Both the position numbers and the translations under genes were made by a program. This document shows positions 17,530-27,185 of a stretch of DNA of 64,000 nt, one piece after another. Source of the stretch: Paracoccus liaowanqingii (lineage in GTDB: Bacteria > Pseudomonadota > Alphaproteobacteria > Rhodobacterales > Rhodobacteraceae); contig NZ_CP038439.1 of the NCBI RefSeq assembly GCF_004683865.2, forward strand, positions 231,501 to 295,500, written 5' to 3'. Every line of letters starts with the position of its first letter. Position 1 is the stretch's first letter. The notes under the pieces are model-generated. The model saw only the letters and a program-made list of their open reading frames with translations, did not search any database and was not told the origin of the DNA.

Positions 17530-18396
17530 ATGTTCGGTTTCGTCGGAATCTTCGTTACGCTGGCCATGGTGTTCGGGGGCTATCTTCTAGCCGGCGGCAA
17601 GATGGGCGTGATCCTTCACGCGCTGCCCTTCGAGATGATGATGATCATGGGCGCCGCCGTCGGGTCCTATTTCCTGGGCAACAGCACCGATGTGCTGAAG
17701 GCGACCCTGGGCGGGCTCATGCGGGCGTTCAAGGGCCCTCGCTGGACGGCGCAGGACCATCAGGACGTGCTGTGCCTGATGTTCCAGCTGCTCAAGATCG
17801 CGCGCGAGAACCCCGTCGCGCTGGAACAGCATATCGAGAATCCCGGCGAATCGCCCATCTTCACCGCCTATCCGCGCCTGGCGGCGGATCATCACGTCGT
17901 CTCGCTGATCTCGGACACGCTGCGGTCGGCCAGCCTGAACTATGACGATCCCTACCAGGTGGAGGACATGCTCTCGCGCCGCATCGCCACCCTGCGGGAG
18001 GAGGAGATGCACGTCCCCCACGCCCTGCAGACCATGGCCGACGCTTTGCCCGCACTGGGGATCGTCGCGGCGGTGCTGGGAATCATCAAGACGATGAGCG
18101 CGATCGACCAGCCGCCGGCGGTCCTGGGGAAGATGATCGGCGGGGCGCTGGTGGGGACGTTCCTGGGGGTGTTCCTCTCCTACGGCTTCGTCGCGCCGCT
18201 GGCCAACCGGCTCGGGTCGGTCGTCAAGCAGGATCTGGGTTTCTACGAGGTCGTCAAGTCGGTCCTGGTCGCCGGGCTGCACCAGCATGCCACGACGCTC
18301 TGCGTCGAGGTCGGCCGCCAGAGCGTCCCGGAACATGTCCGGCCCAGCTTCGACACGCTGGAAGGCGCGCTGCGCGAGCTGAAAAAGGCCGCCTGA
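17530..18396 (+). CDS. motA: Flagellar motor stator protein MotA
   Basis: Proton-conducting stator subunit with four membrane helices, 288 residues. Helices lie near 3-20, 33-50, 168-190 and 199-222. The cytoplasmic loop carries RRIATLREEEMHVPHALQ, and ALPALGIVAAVLGIIKTM is the classical third-helix signature with the conserved prolines. An ACAAGC stretch, but no strong ribosome site, precedes the ATG. No motB follows, so the partner must be encoded elsewhere. Confidence 0.93.
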   Translation: MFGFVGIFVTLAMVFGGYLLAGGKMGVILHALPFEMMMIMGAAVGSYFLGNSTDVLKATLGGLMRAFKGPRWTAQDHQDVLCLMFQLLKIARENPVALEQHIENPGESPIFTAYPRLAADHHVVSLISDTLRSASLNYDDPYQVEDMLSRRIATLREEEMHVPHALQTMADALPALGIVAAVLGIIKTMSAIDQPPAVLGKMIGGALVGTFLGVFLSYGFVAPLANRLGSVVKQDLGFYEVVKSVLVAGLHQHATTLCVEVGRQSVPEHVRPSFDTLEGALRELKKAA

Positions 18397-18671
18397 TGAG
18401 ACGGGCAGCCCCCTATCTTGTGGCAATGTCGCTGGCCGCCGGATCCGCCGCCGCCACGGATGCCGAGCAGTTAGCCCGCGACGCGTCGGACTGGCTGCTG
18501 TCGGGGCAGGGGCTGCCCCGCGACTACCGCGTCCTTTTGTTGCAGATGGACAGCGCGGACCGGTTGCTGGCCATCGCCTTTCTTCGCCGCGTCGGGCTGC
18601 TGACGGATCGACCCTGGACGGTCGAGGACGTTCTTCGTCCCGCCCAGCCCCAAACGGAGCTTGCAAAATGA
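18396..18671 (+). CDS. Small exported protein of unknown function in the flagellar operon
   Basis: A 91-residue protein with a likely signal peptide (MRRAAPYLVAMSLAAGSAAA, cut before TDAEQ). The mature part is ~70 residues and helical, with few landmarks (LLLQMDSADRLLAIAFLRR). I do not recognise a family. The start overlaps the motA stop (TGATG) and the stop overlaps flhA (ATGA), so it is translationally locked between two essential flagellar genes. A periplasmic accessory role in motor or export assembly is inferred only from that. Confidence 0.7.
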   Translation: MRRAAPYLVAMSLAAGSAAATDAEQLARDASDWLLSGQGLPRDYRVLLLQMDSADRLLAIAFLRRVGLLTDRPWTVEDVLRPAQPQTELAK

Positions 18672-20767
18672 CCCCCATCGGCGCCGTGGCGGGCAAGTCG
18701 GGCAGGTTTCTGGACGCTCCCCTGCTGGTCACCGGCGGGCTGGTCCTGGTCGTCATTTCGCTGGTGATCCCCCTGCCGGCCGGGGTGCTGGATTTCGGCA
18801 TCGCCATCTCGATCGCATCGGCAGTGCTGATCCTGGTCATGGCCTCGCTGGTCGAGAAACCGACCGACTTCCAGGCCTTTCCCGTCCTGCTGCTGGTCAG
18901 TCTGGTGATCCGGCTGTCGCTGAACGTGTCCTCGACCCGGCTGATCCTGACGGACGGGCAGAACGGGACCGAGGCGGCAGGGCAGGTCATCAACGGATTT
19001 GCCAACTTCGTCGCCGGGGGCTCGATCCTGGTGGGGATCACGGTCTTTGCGGTGATCTCGGTGGTGAACTTCATGGTCATCACTAAGGGCTCGGGCCGGA
19101 TGGCCGAAGTTGCGGCGCGGTTCGCGCTGGATTCGCTGCCCGGCAAGCAGCTGGCCATCGATGGCGACCTGAATGCCGGCGCCATCGACCATCAGGAGGC
19201 CAAGCGCCGCCGCATCCAGGAACAGCGCGAGATCAGCTTCTTCGGTTCGCTGGACGGGGCCTCAAAATTCGTCAAGGGCGACGCAGTGGCGGGGATCGTC
19301 ATCACCCTGATCAACCTCTGCGTCGGCTTGGCCGTCGGCATCACCGTCCACGGCATGCCCCTGGGAGAGGCGGTCTCGACCTATTCCCACCTCACCGTCG
19401 GTGACGGGCTGGTCAGCCAGATCCCCGCGCTGATCACCTCGATGGCGGCCGCCCTGCTGCTGTCGCGCGGGGGCGCCACCGAGACGACGGCGGGCCTTCT
19501 GTCGAGCGAGTTCAGCCGCAGCTGGCAACCGGCGGCGATGGTGGCGGCGGCGATGGTGATCATCTCGCTTGTACCGGGCATGCCGAAGGCGCTGTTTCTG
19601 GGGATCGCGGCGGGTATGGCCACCTTGGCGTGGAAGATCGCGCGCCACATGCGGGCCGCCGCAGAGGCCCTGCCGGATCTGGCCGCCGGGGATGTCGGCG
19701 CCAAGCCTGCCGCCCGGATCGGGGACGTGCTGGACACGGATGATATCAGCGTCGAGATCGGGTCCGACCTGATCGTGACCGCACTGGATCAGGCGCGGGG
19801 CCTGGGCAGCCGGATCAGCAACCTGCGGATCCATATCGCGCGCAGCTTCGGCCTGATCCTGCCGGATGTGCGCATCACCGATACCGACGATCTGGCGCCG
19901 GGCGATTACCAGATCCGGATCCAGGGCGTCATCCGCGGACGCGGCACCCTGCGTCCGGCCGAGATCCTGGCGCTTGGGCCGGATGCGGTGCTGGCCGAGT
20001 TGCGGGGCATTTCCGTGCGAGAGCCCGTCTATGCCAGCCCCGCCAAGTGGATCCAGCCCGACGACCAGGAGGATGCGGCGACCATGGGCGCCACCGTCGT
20101 CACGCCGATGGAGGTTCTGTCGACCCACCTGATGGAGGTGGTCAAGGCCAACCTTCCCGCCCTGCTGACCCTGGGCGCCATGCAGCGCCAGATCGAAGAG
20201 CTGAAGACCCTGTCGGACACGGGTCGCGCCGACCGCTATCGCAAATATTTCGACAGCATGGTCCCCGACAAGGTGACCCCTGAAACCCTGCTGGCGATCC
20301 TGAGGGCTTTGCTGGAGGAGCGGATCTCGATCCGCAACCTGCCGCTGATCGTGGACGCGATCTGCGAGTTCCGCGGCATCGAACAGCCCGAGGCGATCTA
20401 TGAGCTGGTGCGCAAGCGCCTGCGCGGGCAGATCACCCAGCAATATGCCGACGATCTGGGCCGCTTGGCGGCCCTGCAGCTGCATCCCTCATGGGAGGCC
20501 GAGTTCGTCCGCGCCGATGGCGAGACGGGTCGGCCGGGCGGCGGGGCGATGACCCCCGCCATGTCGCGCAGGCTGGTCGATGCCGTGCGCAAGTCGCTGT
20601 CCCTGGCCGAGCCTGCCGCGCGCACCGTGCTTTTGACGCCCGACCATCGCCGTCGCATGATCCGTGCCGTGCTGGGCGCCAACGGCATGGCGGTCCCCGT
20701 CCTGGGTCTGGAAGAGGTCGACCCCTCGGCCGAACTGCGCTTGCTGGGCACGGTCGAGGCGGCATGA
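18668..20767 (+). CDS. flhA: Flagellar biosynthesis protein FlhA (export gate)
   Basis: Large export-gate subunit that uses the proton motive force and binds substrates. It has 699 residues. About eight membrane helices lie in the first ~330 residues, including the FHIPEP-family segment GRMAEVAARFALDSLPGKQ around 145-160. The soluble C-terminal domain then gives a docking platform for chaperones. Its start overlaps the preceding small gene and its stop overlaps fliR. Confidence 0.95.
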   Translation: MTPIGAVAGKSGRFLDAPLLVTGGLVLVVISLVIPLPAGVLDFGIAISIASAVLILVMASLVEKPTDFQAFPVLLLVSLVIRLSLNVSSTRLILTDGQNGTEAAGQVINGFANFVAGGSILVGITVFAVISVVNFMVITKGSGRMAEVAARFALDSLPGKQLAIDGDLNAGAIDHQEAKRRRIQEQREISFFGSLDGASKFVKGDAVAGIVITLINLCVGLAVGITVHGMPLGEAVSTYSHLTVGDGLVSQIPALITSMAAALLLSRGGATETTAGLLSSEFSRSWQPAAMVAAAMVIISLVPGMPKALFLGIAAGMATLAWKIARHMRAAAEALPDLAAGDVGAKPAARIGDVLDTDDISVEIGSDLIVTALDQARGLGSRISNLRIHIARSFGLILPDVRITDTDDLAPGDYQIRIQGVIRGRGTLRPAEILALGPDAVLAELRGISVREPVYASPAKWIQPDDQEDAATMGATVVTPMEVLSTHLMEVVKANLPALLTLGAMQRQIEELKTLSDTGRADRYRKYFDSMVPDKVTPETLLAILRALLEERISIRNLPLIVDAICEFRGIEQPEAIYELVRKRLRGQITQQYADDLGRLAALQLHPSWEAEFVRADGETGRPGGGAMTPAMSRRLVDAVRKSLSLAEPAARTVLLTPDHRRRMIRAVLGANGMAVPVLGLEEVDPSAELRLLGTVEAA

Positions 20768-21522
20768 TGTGGGACCAGCTTCAGGCCATCTTTCCGGGGC
20801 TGGAATGGTCGCTGGTGCTGGTCTATGTCCGCCTGCAGGCCTGCATCCTGGTCTTGCCCGGGTTGGGGGAGCGGGTGATCACCGGCCGCGTCAAGGTCGC
20901 GGTGGCCCTGGCGCTGACGCCGCTTCTGTCGGGACTGGCACCGGCGATCCAGATCCCGCTGCAGCCGCTCGGGCTGGTTCGGCAGGTGGGCATCGAGATG
21001 CTTCTGGGACTGGCCGCCGGGACCATGCTGCGGCTTCTGGCCCTGGCCATCGACATTGCCACCACGGCCATCGCGGCGACGGCCTCGCTGTCGCAGATCA
21101 TGGGCGTCCAGAACGAGATGTCGCCCCATCCGATCGGGAACATGCTGCATCTGGCGGGGATCGCCATCCTGATGGCGCTTGGCCTGCCGGTGATGCTGGT
21201 CGAGCTGATGGCCGACAGCCTGACCCTCTGGCCCCCTGCAAGCCTGCCGGCGGCAGACGGGCTGGCGATGGCCGTGGTGCGGATCGTCGCCGACAGCTTC
21301 TGGCTGGCGATGCTGCTGGCGGCACCCTTCACCCTGGGCGGGTTCCTGTATCAGTCGCTGTCGGCGGTCATCAACCGGGTGATGCCGGCGCTGCCGGTGG
21401 TCTTCATCGGGGCGCCAGCCTCGATCCTGCTGGCACTGGCGGCACTGGTGGTCCTGGCGCCCCTGCTGCTGGGCATCTGGGCGGATGCGGTGCTGGGCTT
21501 CATGCTGCCGCCGATCCCGTAG
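20764..21522 (+). CDS. fliR: Flagellar biosynthetic protein FliR (export gate)
   Basis: Export-gate membrane protein, 252 residues with about six hydrophobic helices. Recognisable segments are GERVITGRVKVAVALALTPLL near 38-58 and the QNEMSPHPIGNMLHLAGIA region. The first ATG overlaps the flhA stop (ATGA); a second ATG follows at once and could also be used. It pairs functionally with FliP and FlhB encoded nearby. Confidence 0.93.
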   Translation: MMWDQLQAIFPGLEWSLVLVYVRLQACILVLPGLGERVITGRVKVAVALALTPLLSGLAPAIQIPLQPLGLVRQVGIEMLLGLAAGTMLRLLALAIDIATTAIAATASLSQIMGVQNEMSPHPIGNMLHLAGIAILMALGLPVMLVELMADSLTLWPPASLPAADGLAMAVVRIVADSFWLAMLLAAPFTLGGFLYQSLSAVINRVMPALPVVFIGAPASILLALAALVVLAPLLLGIWADAVLGFMLPPIP

Positions 21523-21532
21523 GTCCGATCCA

Positions 21533-22591
21533 ATGAGCGAGAACAGCGACAAGCCCTTCGAGGCGACCGAGCAGAAACTGCGGCAGGCCCGCGACAAGGG
21601 GGACATCCCCCGCTCGACCGAACTGAACGCCGCCATGATGTATCTGGGTGCGGCACTGGCCGGAATGTTGGCTGTAGCACTGGCCATCCGGCAGTGGATG
21701 TCCCTGGCCGCCCGCGCCATGGGTGCCGAGGGTTGGAGCCCCGGGGGGACCGCCCCGCTGGCCCGCGCCTTGGGGGGCTATGCGGCGCTGGCGACCGTGG
21801 CGCTGGCGATGATCCTTGTCGTCGCCATCCTGCTGGGGCTGGTGGCGACCCGCGGCCTGATCTTTTCGCCGCAGAAGCTGACACCGGACTTCAAGCGCAT
21901 CAACATCGTCAAGAATGCGGGCCAGAAGTTCGGGGCGAACGGGCTGGTCACCTTTGCGCTGTCCTTGGGAAAGGCGGGGCTGGTCTGTCTGGGCGGCTGG
22001 ATGCTGTTCATGTCGCTGCTGGACCGGATCGGTGCCTCGGCCATGGCCGAGGGGCAGTGGGTCGCGGGACTTGTCACGATCCTGGGCCAGGTGCTGGTGC
22101 TGGGGCTGGCGATCTCGATCCTGTTCACGCTGCCGGACATGCTGTGGAAATGGGTCGACCATCGTCGCAAGAACCGCATGAGCCACAGGGAGATGCAGGA
22201 CGAGCACAAGGATTCCGAAGGCGATCCGCATCTGAAGGCCGCGCGGCGCCAGCGTGCCGTGGACCTGGCGATGAAGCAGATGCTGACCGACGTGGCGGGG
22301 GCGGATGTGGTGATCGTGAACCCGACGCATTATGCGGTCGCCCTGCAATGGAAGCGCGGGTCCGGGCGGGCGCCGGTCTGCGTGGCCAAGGGCACGGACG
22401 AGGTCGCGGCCCGCATCCGCGCCCGGGCGGTCAAGGAGGGGGTGCCCATCTGGTCCGATCCGCCCTGCGCCCGTGCGATCCATGCCCAAGTCAAGGTCGG
22501 GCAGGAGATCCGGCGCGACCATTTCGCCGCCGCCGCCGCCGCGATCCGCTTTGCCGAGAGGATGCGCCAGAAGGCGAGGGCGGGATGGTAG
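21533..22591 (+). CDS. flhB: Flagellar biosynthesis protein FlhB (substrate-specificity switch)
   Basis: Membrane component that switches export from hook to filament proteins by self-cleavage. It has 352 residues. EATEQKLRQARDKGDIPRS near the N-terminus is typical. Four membrane helices follow, then the cytoplasmic domain with the autocleavage motif NPTH (VIVNPTHYAVALQW) near residue 264. The start lies 10 bp after the fliR stop. Confidence 0.95.
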   Translation: MSENSDKPFEATEQKLRQARDKGDIPRSTELNAAMMYLGAALAGMLAVALAIRQWMSLAARAMGAEGWSPGGTAPLARALGGYAALATVALAMILVVAILLGLVATRGLIFSPQKLTPDFKRINIVKNAGQKFGANGLVTFALSLGKAGLVCLGGWMLFMSLLDRIGASAMAEGQWVAGLVTILGQVLVLGLAISILFTLPDMLWKWVDHRRKNRMSHREMQDEHKDSEGDPHLKAARRQRAVDLAMKQMLTDVAGADVVIVNPTHYAVALQWKRGSGRAPVCVAKGTDEVAARIRARAVKEGVPIWSDPPCARAIHAQVKVGQEIRRDHFAAAAAAIRFAERMRQKARAGW

Positions 22592-22956
22592 ACCGGATCG
22601 CCCAGTTGCAGCAGCTGGAGCGGATCGCCCGGCTGAGGGCCGAGCGAGAGCTGAAAAGCTTTGCCGCCTTCAACGCGCATATGATCCGCGCCCGCCAGCA
22701 CGCGGACGGATTGCGGATGGCCTTGGCGCAAAGCTATGACAGCACCGCGCCACTGACCCTGCCCGAGGCGCGGCTGGCCAATGCCCAGGCCGGGCGGGCC
22801 GCGCGCGAGCTGCGCCATGCGGATCAGGAACTGCAGCGTCTGGCTCCGAAATTCGAGGTCGCGCGTCAGCAGGCCGCCCGGGAATTCGGGCGGGCGGAGG
22901 TGCTGGCAGGCCTGCGGCAGGACATGGTGCAGCGCCGCGGGCAGGGCGGAGGGTAG
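22585..22956 (+). CDS. FliJ-like flagellar coiled-coil protein
   Basis: A 123-residue, charged, almost entirely helical protein ([20 protein letters not shown], then long Ala/Arg/Glu stretches). It overlaps the flhB stop by 7 bp and is the last gene of the rightward flagellar operon. FliJ, the ATPase-linked chaperone escort, has this size and build, but coiled-coil proteins diverge fast and I see no exact motif. FliJ is the best guess. Confidence 0.55.
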   Translation: MVDRIAQLQQLERIARLRAERELKSFAAFNAHMIRARQHADGLRMALAQSYDSTAPLTLPEARLANAQAGRAARELRHADQELQRLAPKFEVARQQAAREFGRAEVLAGLRQDMVQRRGQGGG

Positions 22957-23026
22957 AATCGCGCCGGGCGGTTGGACAGCCTCGTGCGGGAATGCTAGGC
23001 AGAACGGCCAGTCACCGAGGGAAGCC

Positions 23027-24055
23027 ATGCTGCACAGCGATCCGACCACCGAAACGCCCCGCGACATCTGGACCGCCGAGGCCGCGCGCCGGCTGTTCGA
23101 CCAGCCGCTGATGGACCTGCTGTATCAGGCGCAGACGGTGCATCGGCAGCATTTCGACCCCAACCGCGTGCAGATGAGCCGGCTTCTGTCGATCAAGACC
23201 GGCGGCTGCCCCGAGGATTGTTCCTATTGCAGCCAGTCGGCCCGCCACGCTTCGGGCCTGTCGGCCTCGAAGCTGCTGGAGGTCGAGCGGGTGCTGACCG
23301 AGGCGCGCCGCGCGCGGGATGCCGGGGCCACGCGCTATTGCATGGGAGCCGCCTGGCGCAGTCCGAAGGAACGGGACATGCCGCAGATCGTGGCCATGAT
23401 CGAGGGCGTGCGCGCCCTGGGGATGGAGACCTGCATGACGCTTGGCATGCTGGACGGCCATCAGTCGCGTCAGCTGGCCGAGGCCGGGCTGGATTACTAC
23501 AACCACAATATCGACACCTCCGAGGCGCATTACGGCAATGTGATCACAACGCGCACCTTCGCTGACCGGCTGGAGACGCTGGCCCGCGTGCGCGAGGCGG
23601 GCATCAAGGTCTGCTCGGGCGGGATCCTGGGACTGGGCGAGGGGACGCAGGACCGCGTCGACATGCTGGTGACGCTGGCCAACCTGCCCGAGCCGCCCGA
23701 CAGCGTGCCCATCAACATGCTGATTCCGGTCGAGGGGACGCCGATGGCCGATGCCGCTCCGGTCGATCCGATCGATTTCGTGCGCACCATCGCCGCCGCG
23801 CGGATCATGATGCCGCAGAGCCATGTGCGGCTGTCGGCGGGACGCACGGCGATGTCCGAGGAATTGCAGGCGATGTGCTTTTTGGCGGGAGCCAACTCGA
23901 TCTTCGTGGGGGACACTCTGCTGACCAAGGACAACCCTTCGGAGGACAGCGACATGCGGCTGTTCGCCAAGCTGGGAATCCAGCCGATGCAGGCGCATGA
24001 GCATCAGCCGGCGCCCAAGGCGGCGCGGGATCCGGCAGTTCCGATCCTGCGCTGA
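23027..24055 (+). CDS. bioB: Biotin synthase
   Basis: Radical-SAM enzyme that inserts sulfur into dethiobiotin, the last biotin step. It has 342 residues. The cluster motif CPEDCSYC has its cysteines at 61, 65 and 68 (CxxxCxxC). The second cluster ligands include [10 protein letters not shown] and [19 protein letters not shown] and [10 protein letters not shown] are family hallmarks. The start follows GAGGGAAGCC. It leads a bioB-bioF-bioD-bioA operon. Confidence 0.96.
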   Translation: MLHSDPTTETPRDIWTAEAARRLFDQPLMDLLYQAQTVHRQHFDPNRVQMSRLLSIKTGGCPEDCSYCSQSARHASGLSASKLLEVERVLTEARRARDAGATRYCMGAAWRSPKERDMPQIVAMIEGVRALGMETCMTLGMLDGHQSRQLAEAGLDYYNHNIDTSEAHYGNVITTRTFADRLETLARVREAGIKVCSGGILGLGEGTQDRVDMLVTLANLPEPPDSVPINMLIPVEGTPMADAAPVDPIDFVRTIAAARIMMPQSHVRLSAGRTAMSEELQAMCFLAGANSIFVGDTLLTKDNPSEDSDMRLFAKLGIQPMQAHEHQPAPKAARDPAVPILR

Positions 24056-24060
24056 GCGAC

Positions 24061-24107
24061 CGGGGGTTTCACCCCCGGACCCCCAGGATATTTCGGTGAA
24101 GAAGAAG
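24061..24107 (+). repeat. Dispersed GGGATATTT element, copy B
   Basis: Hairpin CGGGGG-TTTCA-CCCCCG (24061-24077) is followed by GACCCCCAGGATATTT (core 24086-24093) and the tail CGGTGAAGAAGAAG. It sits between bioB and bioF, in operon orientation, and its tail contains an in-frame GTG of bioF. The core reads AGGATATTT instead of GGGATATTT. Confidence 0.75.
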
Positions 24108-24119
24108 GGGCAGGGCATC

Positions 24120-25252
24120 GTGGACCGGCTGGCGTTCTATCGGCAGGATCTGGGCGCGCTGGCGGCTGCGGCGCGGCTGCGGGGGCTGATCCCCCGGCGG
24201 GGTGTGGATTTTTCGTCCAACGATTACCTTGGCTTGGCGCAGTCCGCGCGGTTGCGGGCGGCTGTCGCCGGGGCGCTGGAGCGGGGGGTGCCGGTGGGGG
24301 CTGCGGGATCGCGGCTGTTGCGGGGGGAGACCGAGGATCAGGCGGCGTTCGAGGCGGCGGCGGCGGGGTTCTTCGGGGCCGAGGCGACGCTGGGGTTCGG
24401 CGGGGGATATGTCGCCAACTTCGCTGTGATCACAACGCTGCCGCAACGGGGGGATCTGCTGCTGATGGATGCCCTGTCGCATGCCAGCACCCATGAGGGC
24501 GCGCGGGCGGGACGGGCTCAGGTGGCGACCTTCCGGCATGGCGATGCGGGGCATGCGGAGGATGTGATCACGACCTGGCGGCGCGGCGGCGGGACCGGGG
24601 CGGTGTGGATCGCGGTCGAGAGCCTGTACAGCATGGATGGCGACCGCGCGCCTTTGGACGATCTGATGGGTCTGGCGGATGCGCATGGGTTCCTGATGGT
24701 GGACGAGGCGCATGCGACGGGCGTCTTCGGCCCCGGGGCCGGGGCTTGGCGCATCACCTGGAGGGGCGCGACAATGTCGTGACGCTGCATACCCTGGGCA
24801 AGGCTCTGGGCGGGTCGGGCGCGCTGATCTGCGGCGCACGGGTGCTGATCGATTTCCTGGTAAACCGGTGTCGGCCCTTCATTTTCGCGACCGCCCCCTC
24901 GCCCCTGATGGCGGTGGCGGGGCAGGAGGCGCTGGCGATCCTCGAGGACGAGCCGTGGCGGCAGGCGGCGCTGCAGGAGCGCGTGGCCCTGTTCGGGGCC
25001 GAGATGGGGCGGCGCCTGCCGCAGGTGCCCTTGAGCGGCAGCCAGATCGTGCCGCTGATCGTGGGACCCGACGCCGCGACGATGGCGCTGGCGGCGCAGG
25101 TGCAGGCGCGGGGCCTGGATGTGCGGGGGATCCGGCCGCCGACCGTGCCCGAGGGGACCTCGCGCTTGCGGGTGTCGTTGACGCTGAATGCCTCGGAGGC
25201 GGAGGTGATCCGCCTGGCCGAGGTGCTGGAGGAGCTATGGCCCGATTTGTGA
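24120..25252 (+). pseudogene. bioF: 8-amino-7-oxononanoate synthase, frameshifted
   Basis: PLP enzyme that joins pimeloyl thioester and alanine, the first ring-forming biotin step. The first frame runs VDRLAFYRQDLG, FSSNDYLGLAQSARLR, MVDEAHATGVFGPG to about base 24738. The protein then continues in another frame with RGLAHHLEG, the PLP-lysine region LHTLGKALGGSGAL and the C-terminus. Adding one G in the run at 24735-24738 restores FGPGGRGLAHHLEG and a 377-residue protein (E. coli: 384). GTG 24120 is the likely start; an in-frame GTG at 24096 lies in repeat copy B. The stop overlaps bioD by 16 bp. Real mutation would make biotin synthesis fail; a homopolymer error seems likelier. Confidence 0.88.
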
Positions 25253-25953
25253 TCACAGGCACCGGGACGGATGTCGGCAAGACGGTCTTCGCGGCCGGTC
25301 TGTGCGGCCTGACCGGCGCGGCCTACTGGAAGCCTGTGCAGTCCGGGCTGGCAGGGAATGTGCCGAATGCGGCCCTCACCGGGGATGCACCGGGGCAGCA
25401 CGGCACGTGCACAGGGCGTACACCGACAACGCGCGGTCGATTGACGGATGTTGCGCAGCCGGGCAGCGACCGGGCCGAAGTCGAACGGCTGTCGGGCGCG
25501 CCGACCCATCCCGAGGCGGTGATGCTGCGCGAGCCCCTGTCGCCGCACCGGGCCGCCGAGCTGGAGGGGGTGGCGATCGACGCCGATGCGCTGACCCCGC
25601 CGCCCGGCGACCGGCTGGTGATCGAGGGGGCGGGGGGTGTCCTGGTGCCGGTGACCCGGAAGGTGCTGTTCGCGGACCTGTTCGCGCGCTGGCAGATCCC
25701 GGTGGTGCTGGTCTGCGCCACCGGGCTGGGCACGATCAGCCACAGCCTGAGCGCGATCGAGGCGCTGCGGGCGCGGGGCGTGCCGATCCACGGGGTGGCC
25801 TTCGCGGGTGATCCGAACGCTGACAACATGGCGACCATCGGGCAGATCGGCCGGGTCCGCGTGCTGGGGCGGCTGCCGCATCTGGCGCGGCTGGACCGGG
25901 CCGCGCTGGCGCAGGCGATGCGTGACAATTTCCGGGCGGAGGATTTCGCATGA
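25237..25953 (+). CDS. bioD: Dethiobiotin synthetase with a 38-residue insert
   Basis: ATP-dependent carboxylase that makes dethiobiotin from diaminononanoate. It has 238 residues. The P-loop GTGTDVGKT is at 8-16, YWKPVQSG at about 30-37, and LVIEGAGGVLVPVT supplies the second conserved motif. After SGL (base 25350) the protein carries about 38 residues (25351-25464, NVPNAALTGDAPG to TDVAQPG) that I cannot place in the family, before it resumes with DRAEVERLSGAP. The insert uses AT-ending codons (ACA, AAT, GGT, CGA, TTG, GTT) rare in its surroundings. It is coupled to bioA by ATGA. Confidence 0.9.
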   Translation: MARFVITGTGTDVGKTVFAAGLCGLTGAAYWKPVQSGLAGNVPNAALTGDAPGQHGTCTGRTPTTRGRLTDVAQPGSDRAEVERLSGAPTHPEAVMLREPLSPHRAAELEGVAIDADALTPPPGDRLVIEGAGGVLVPVTRKVLFADLFARWQIPVVLVCATGLGTISHSLSAIEALRARGVPIHGVAFAGDPNADNMATIGQIGRVRVLGRLPHLARLDRAALAQAMRDNFRAEDFA

Positions 25954-27185
25954 GTGCGGTGTGGCATCCCTTCTTCCAGCATGCGACCGAGCCTGCGCCG
26001 CCCCGGGCCACGGGGTCGCGGGGCGCCTATATCCAGACCGACCGGGGCCCGCTGCTGGATGCGATCAGCAGCTGGTGGGTGGTCACGCATGGCCACAACC
26101 AGCCCGAGATCGTCGAGGCGATCCGCGAGACGGCGGGGACCCTGGATCAGGTGATCTTCGCCGGGCTGACCCATGCGCCTGCCGAGGAACTGGCCGAGGC
26201 CTTGATCGAGATGGCGCCTGCGGGGCTGAAGCACGTCTTCTACAGCGACAGCGGGTCCACCGCCGTCGAGGTCGCGCTGAAGATGGCGCTTGGATACTGG
26301 CGCCACGAGGGCGACGGGCGACACCGGATCGCGGTGATGATGGACAGCTATCACGGCGACACCATCGGCACGATGAGCATGGGTGAGCGGGGGGTGTTCA
26401 ACGCCGCCTATGATCCGCTGATGTTCGCAGTGGATCGGCTGCCCTTCCCCTCGGGCGACGGGGCGGCGGCGCTGGCGGCCTTCGAGGATCTGGCCGCGTC
26501 GGGGCGGATGGCGGCGCTGATCCTGGAGCCTCTGGTGCTGGGCGCGGGGGGGATGCGGATGTATCGCCCCGAGGTCCTGGCCGGGCTGCGGGCGATCTGC
26601 GACCGGCATGACGTGCTGATGATCGCCGACGAGGTGATGACCGGATGGGGCCGCACGGGGCGGCTGTGGGCCTGCGATCATGCGGGGGTGGCGCCCGATA
26701 TCCTGTGCACCTCGAAGGGGTTGACCGGGGGGGTGATGCCCTTGGCCGCGACGCTGGCGACGGCGCGGATCTTCGAGGCGCATCGCTCGGTGGACCGGCG
26801 GCGGACGTTCTATCATTCCTCCAGCTACACGGCGAACCCGATCGCCTGCGCGGCGGCGCTGGCGCAGGTGCGGCTGTGGCAGGCCAGCCCCATGCAGGCA
26901 CGGCTGGAGGCCCTGGGCGCGATGCAGGCCGAGCGGCTGGCGGCGCTGGCCGGGGACGCGCGCTTCACCAATCCGCGTCGCTGCGGGACCATCGCGGCGC
27001 TGGATCTGGTGGTGCCCGAGGGCGGCTATCTGTCCGAGGTCGGGCCGCGGATGCGGGCGCATGTCATGGCCGAGGGGGTGCTGCTGCGGCCCTTGGGCAA
27101 CACGGTCTATGTGCTGCCGCCCTATGGCGTGACCGGGGCGGATCTGGATCTGGCTTGGGGGGCCGTGGCCTCATTCGAGGTCTAG
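25950..27185 (+). CDS. bioA: Adenosylmethionine-8-amino-7-oxononanoate aminotransferase
   Basis: PLP aminotransferase that makes 7,8-diaminononanoate using SAM as amino donor. It has 411 residues. The N-terminal VWHPFFQHA and SSWWVVTHGHNQPEI are typical of BioA. YSDSGSTAVEVALKMAL binds the cofactor phosphate, and ILEPLVLGAGGM and DEVMTGWGRTG precede the PLP lysine in CTSKGLTGG near residue 256. Last gene of the biotin operon; its 3' end overlaps the opposite-strand phosphatase-like gene by 15 bp. No bioC or bioH for pimeloyl synthesis is nearby. Confidence 0.95.
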   Translation: MSAVWHPFFQHATEPAPPRATGSRGAYIQTDRGPLLDAISSWWVVTHGHNQPEIVEAIRETAGTLDQVIFAGLTHAPAEELAEALIEMAPAGLKHVFYSDSGSTAVEVALKMALGYWRHEGDGRHRIAVMMDSYHGDTIGTMSMGERGVFNAAYDPLMFAVDRLPFPSGDGAAALAAFEDLAASGRMAALILEPLVLGAGGMRMYRPEVLAGLRAICDRHDVLMIADEVMTGWGRTGRLWACDHAGVAPDILCTSKGLTGGVMPLAATLATARIFEAHRSVDRRRTFYHSSSYTANPIACAAALAQVRLWQASPMQARLEALGAMQAERLAALAGDARFTNPRRCGTIAALDLVVPEGGYLSEVGPRMRAHVMAEGVLLRPLGNTVYVLPPYGVTGADLDLAWGAVASFEV

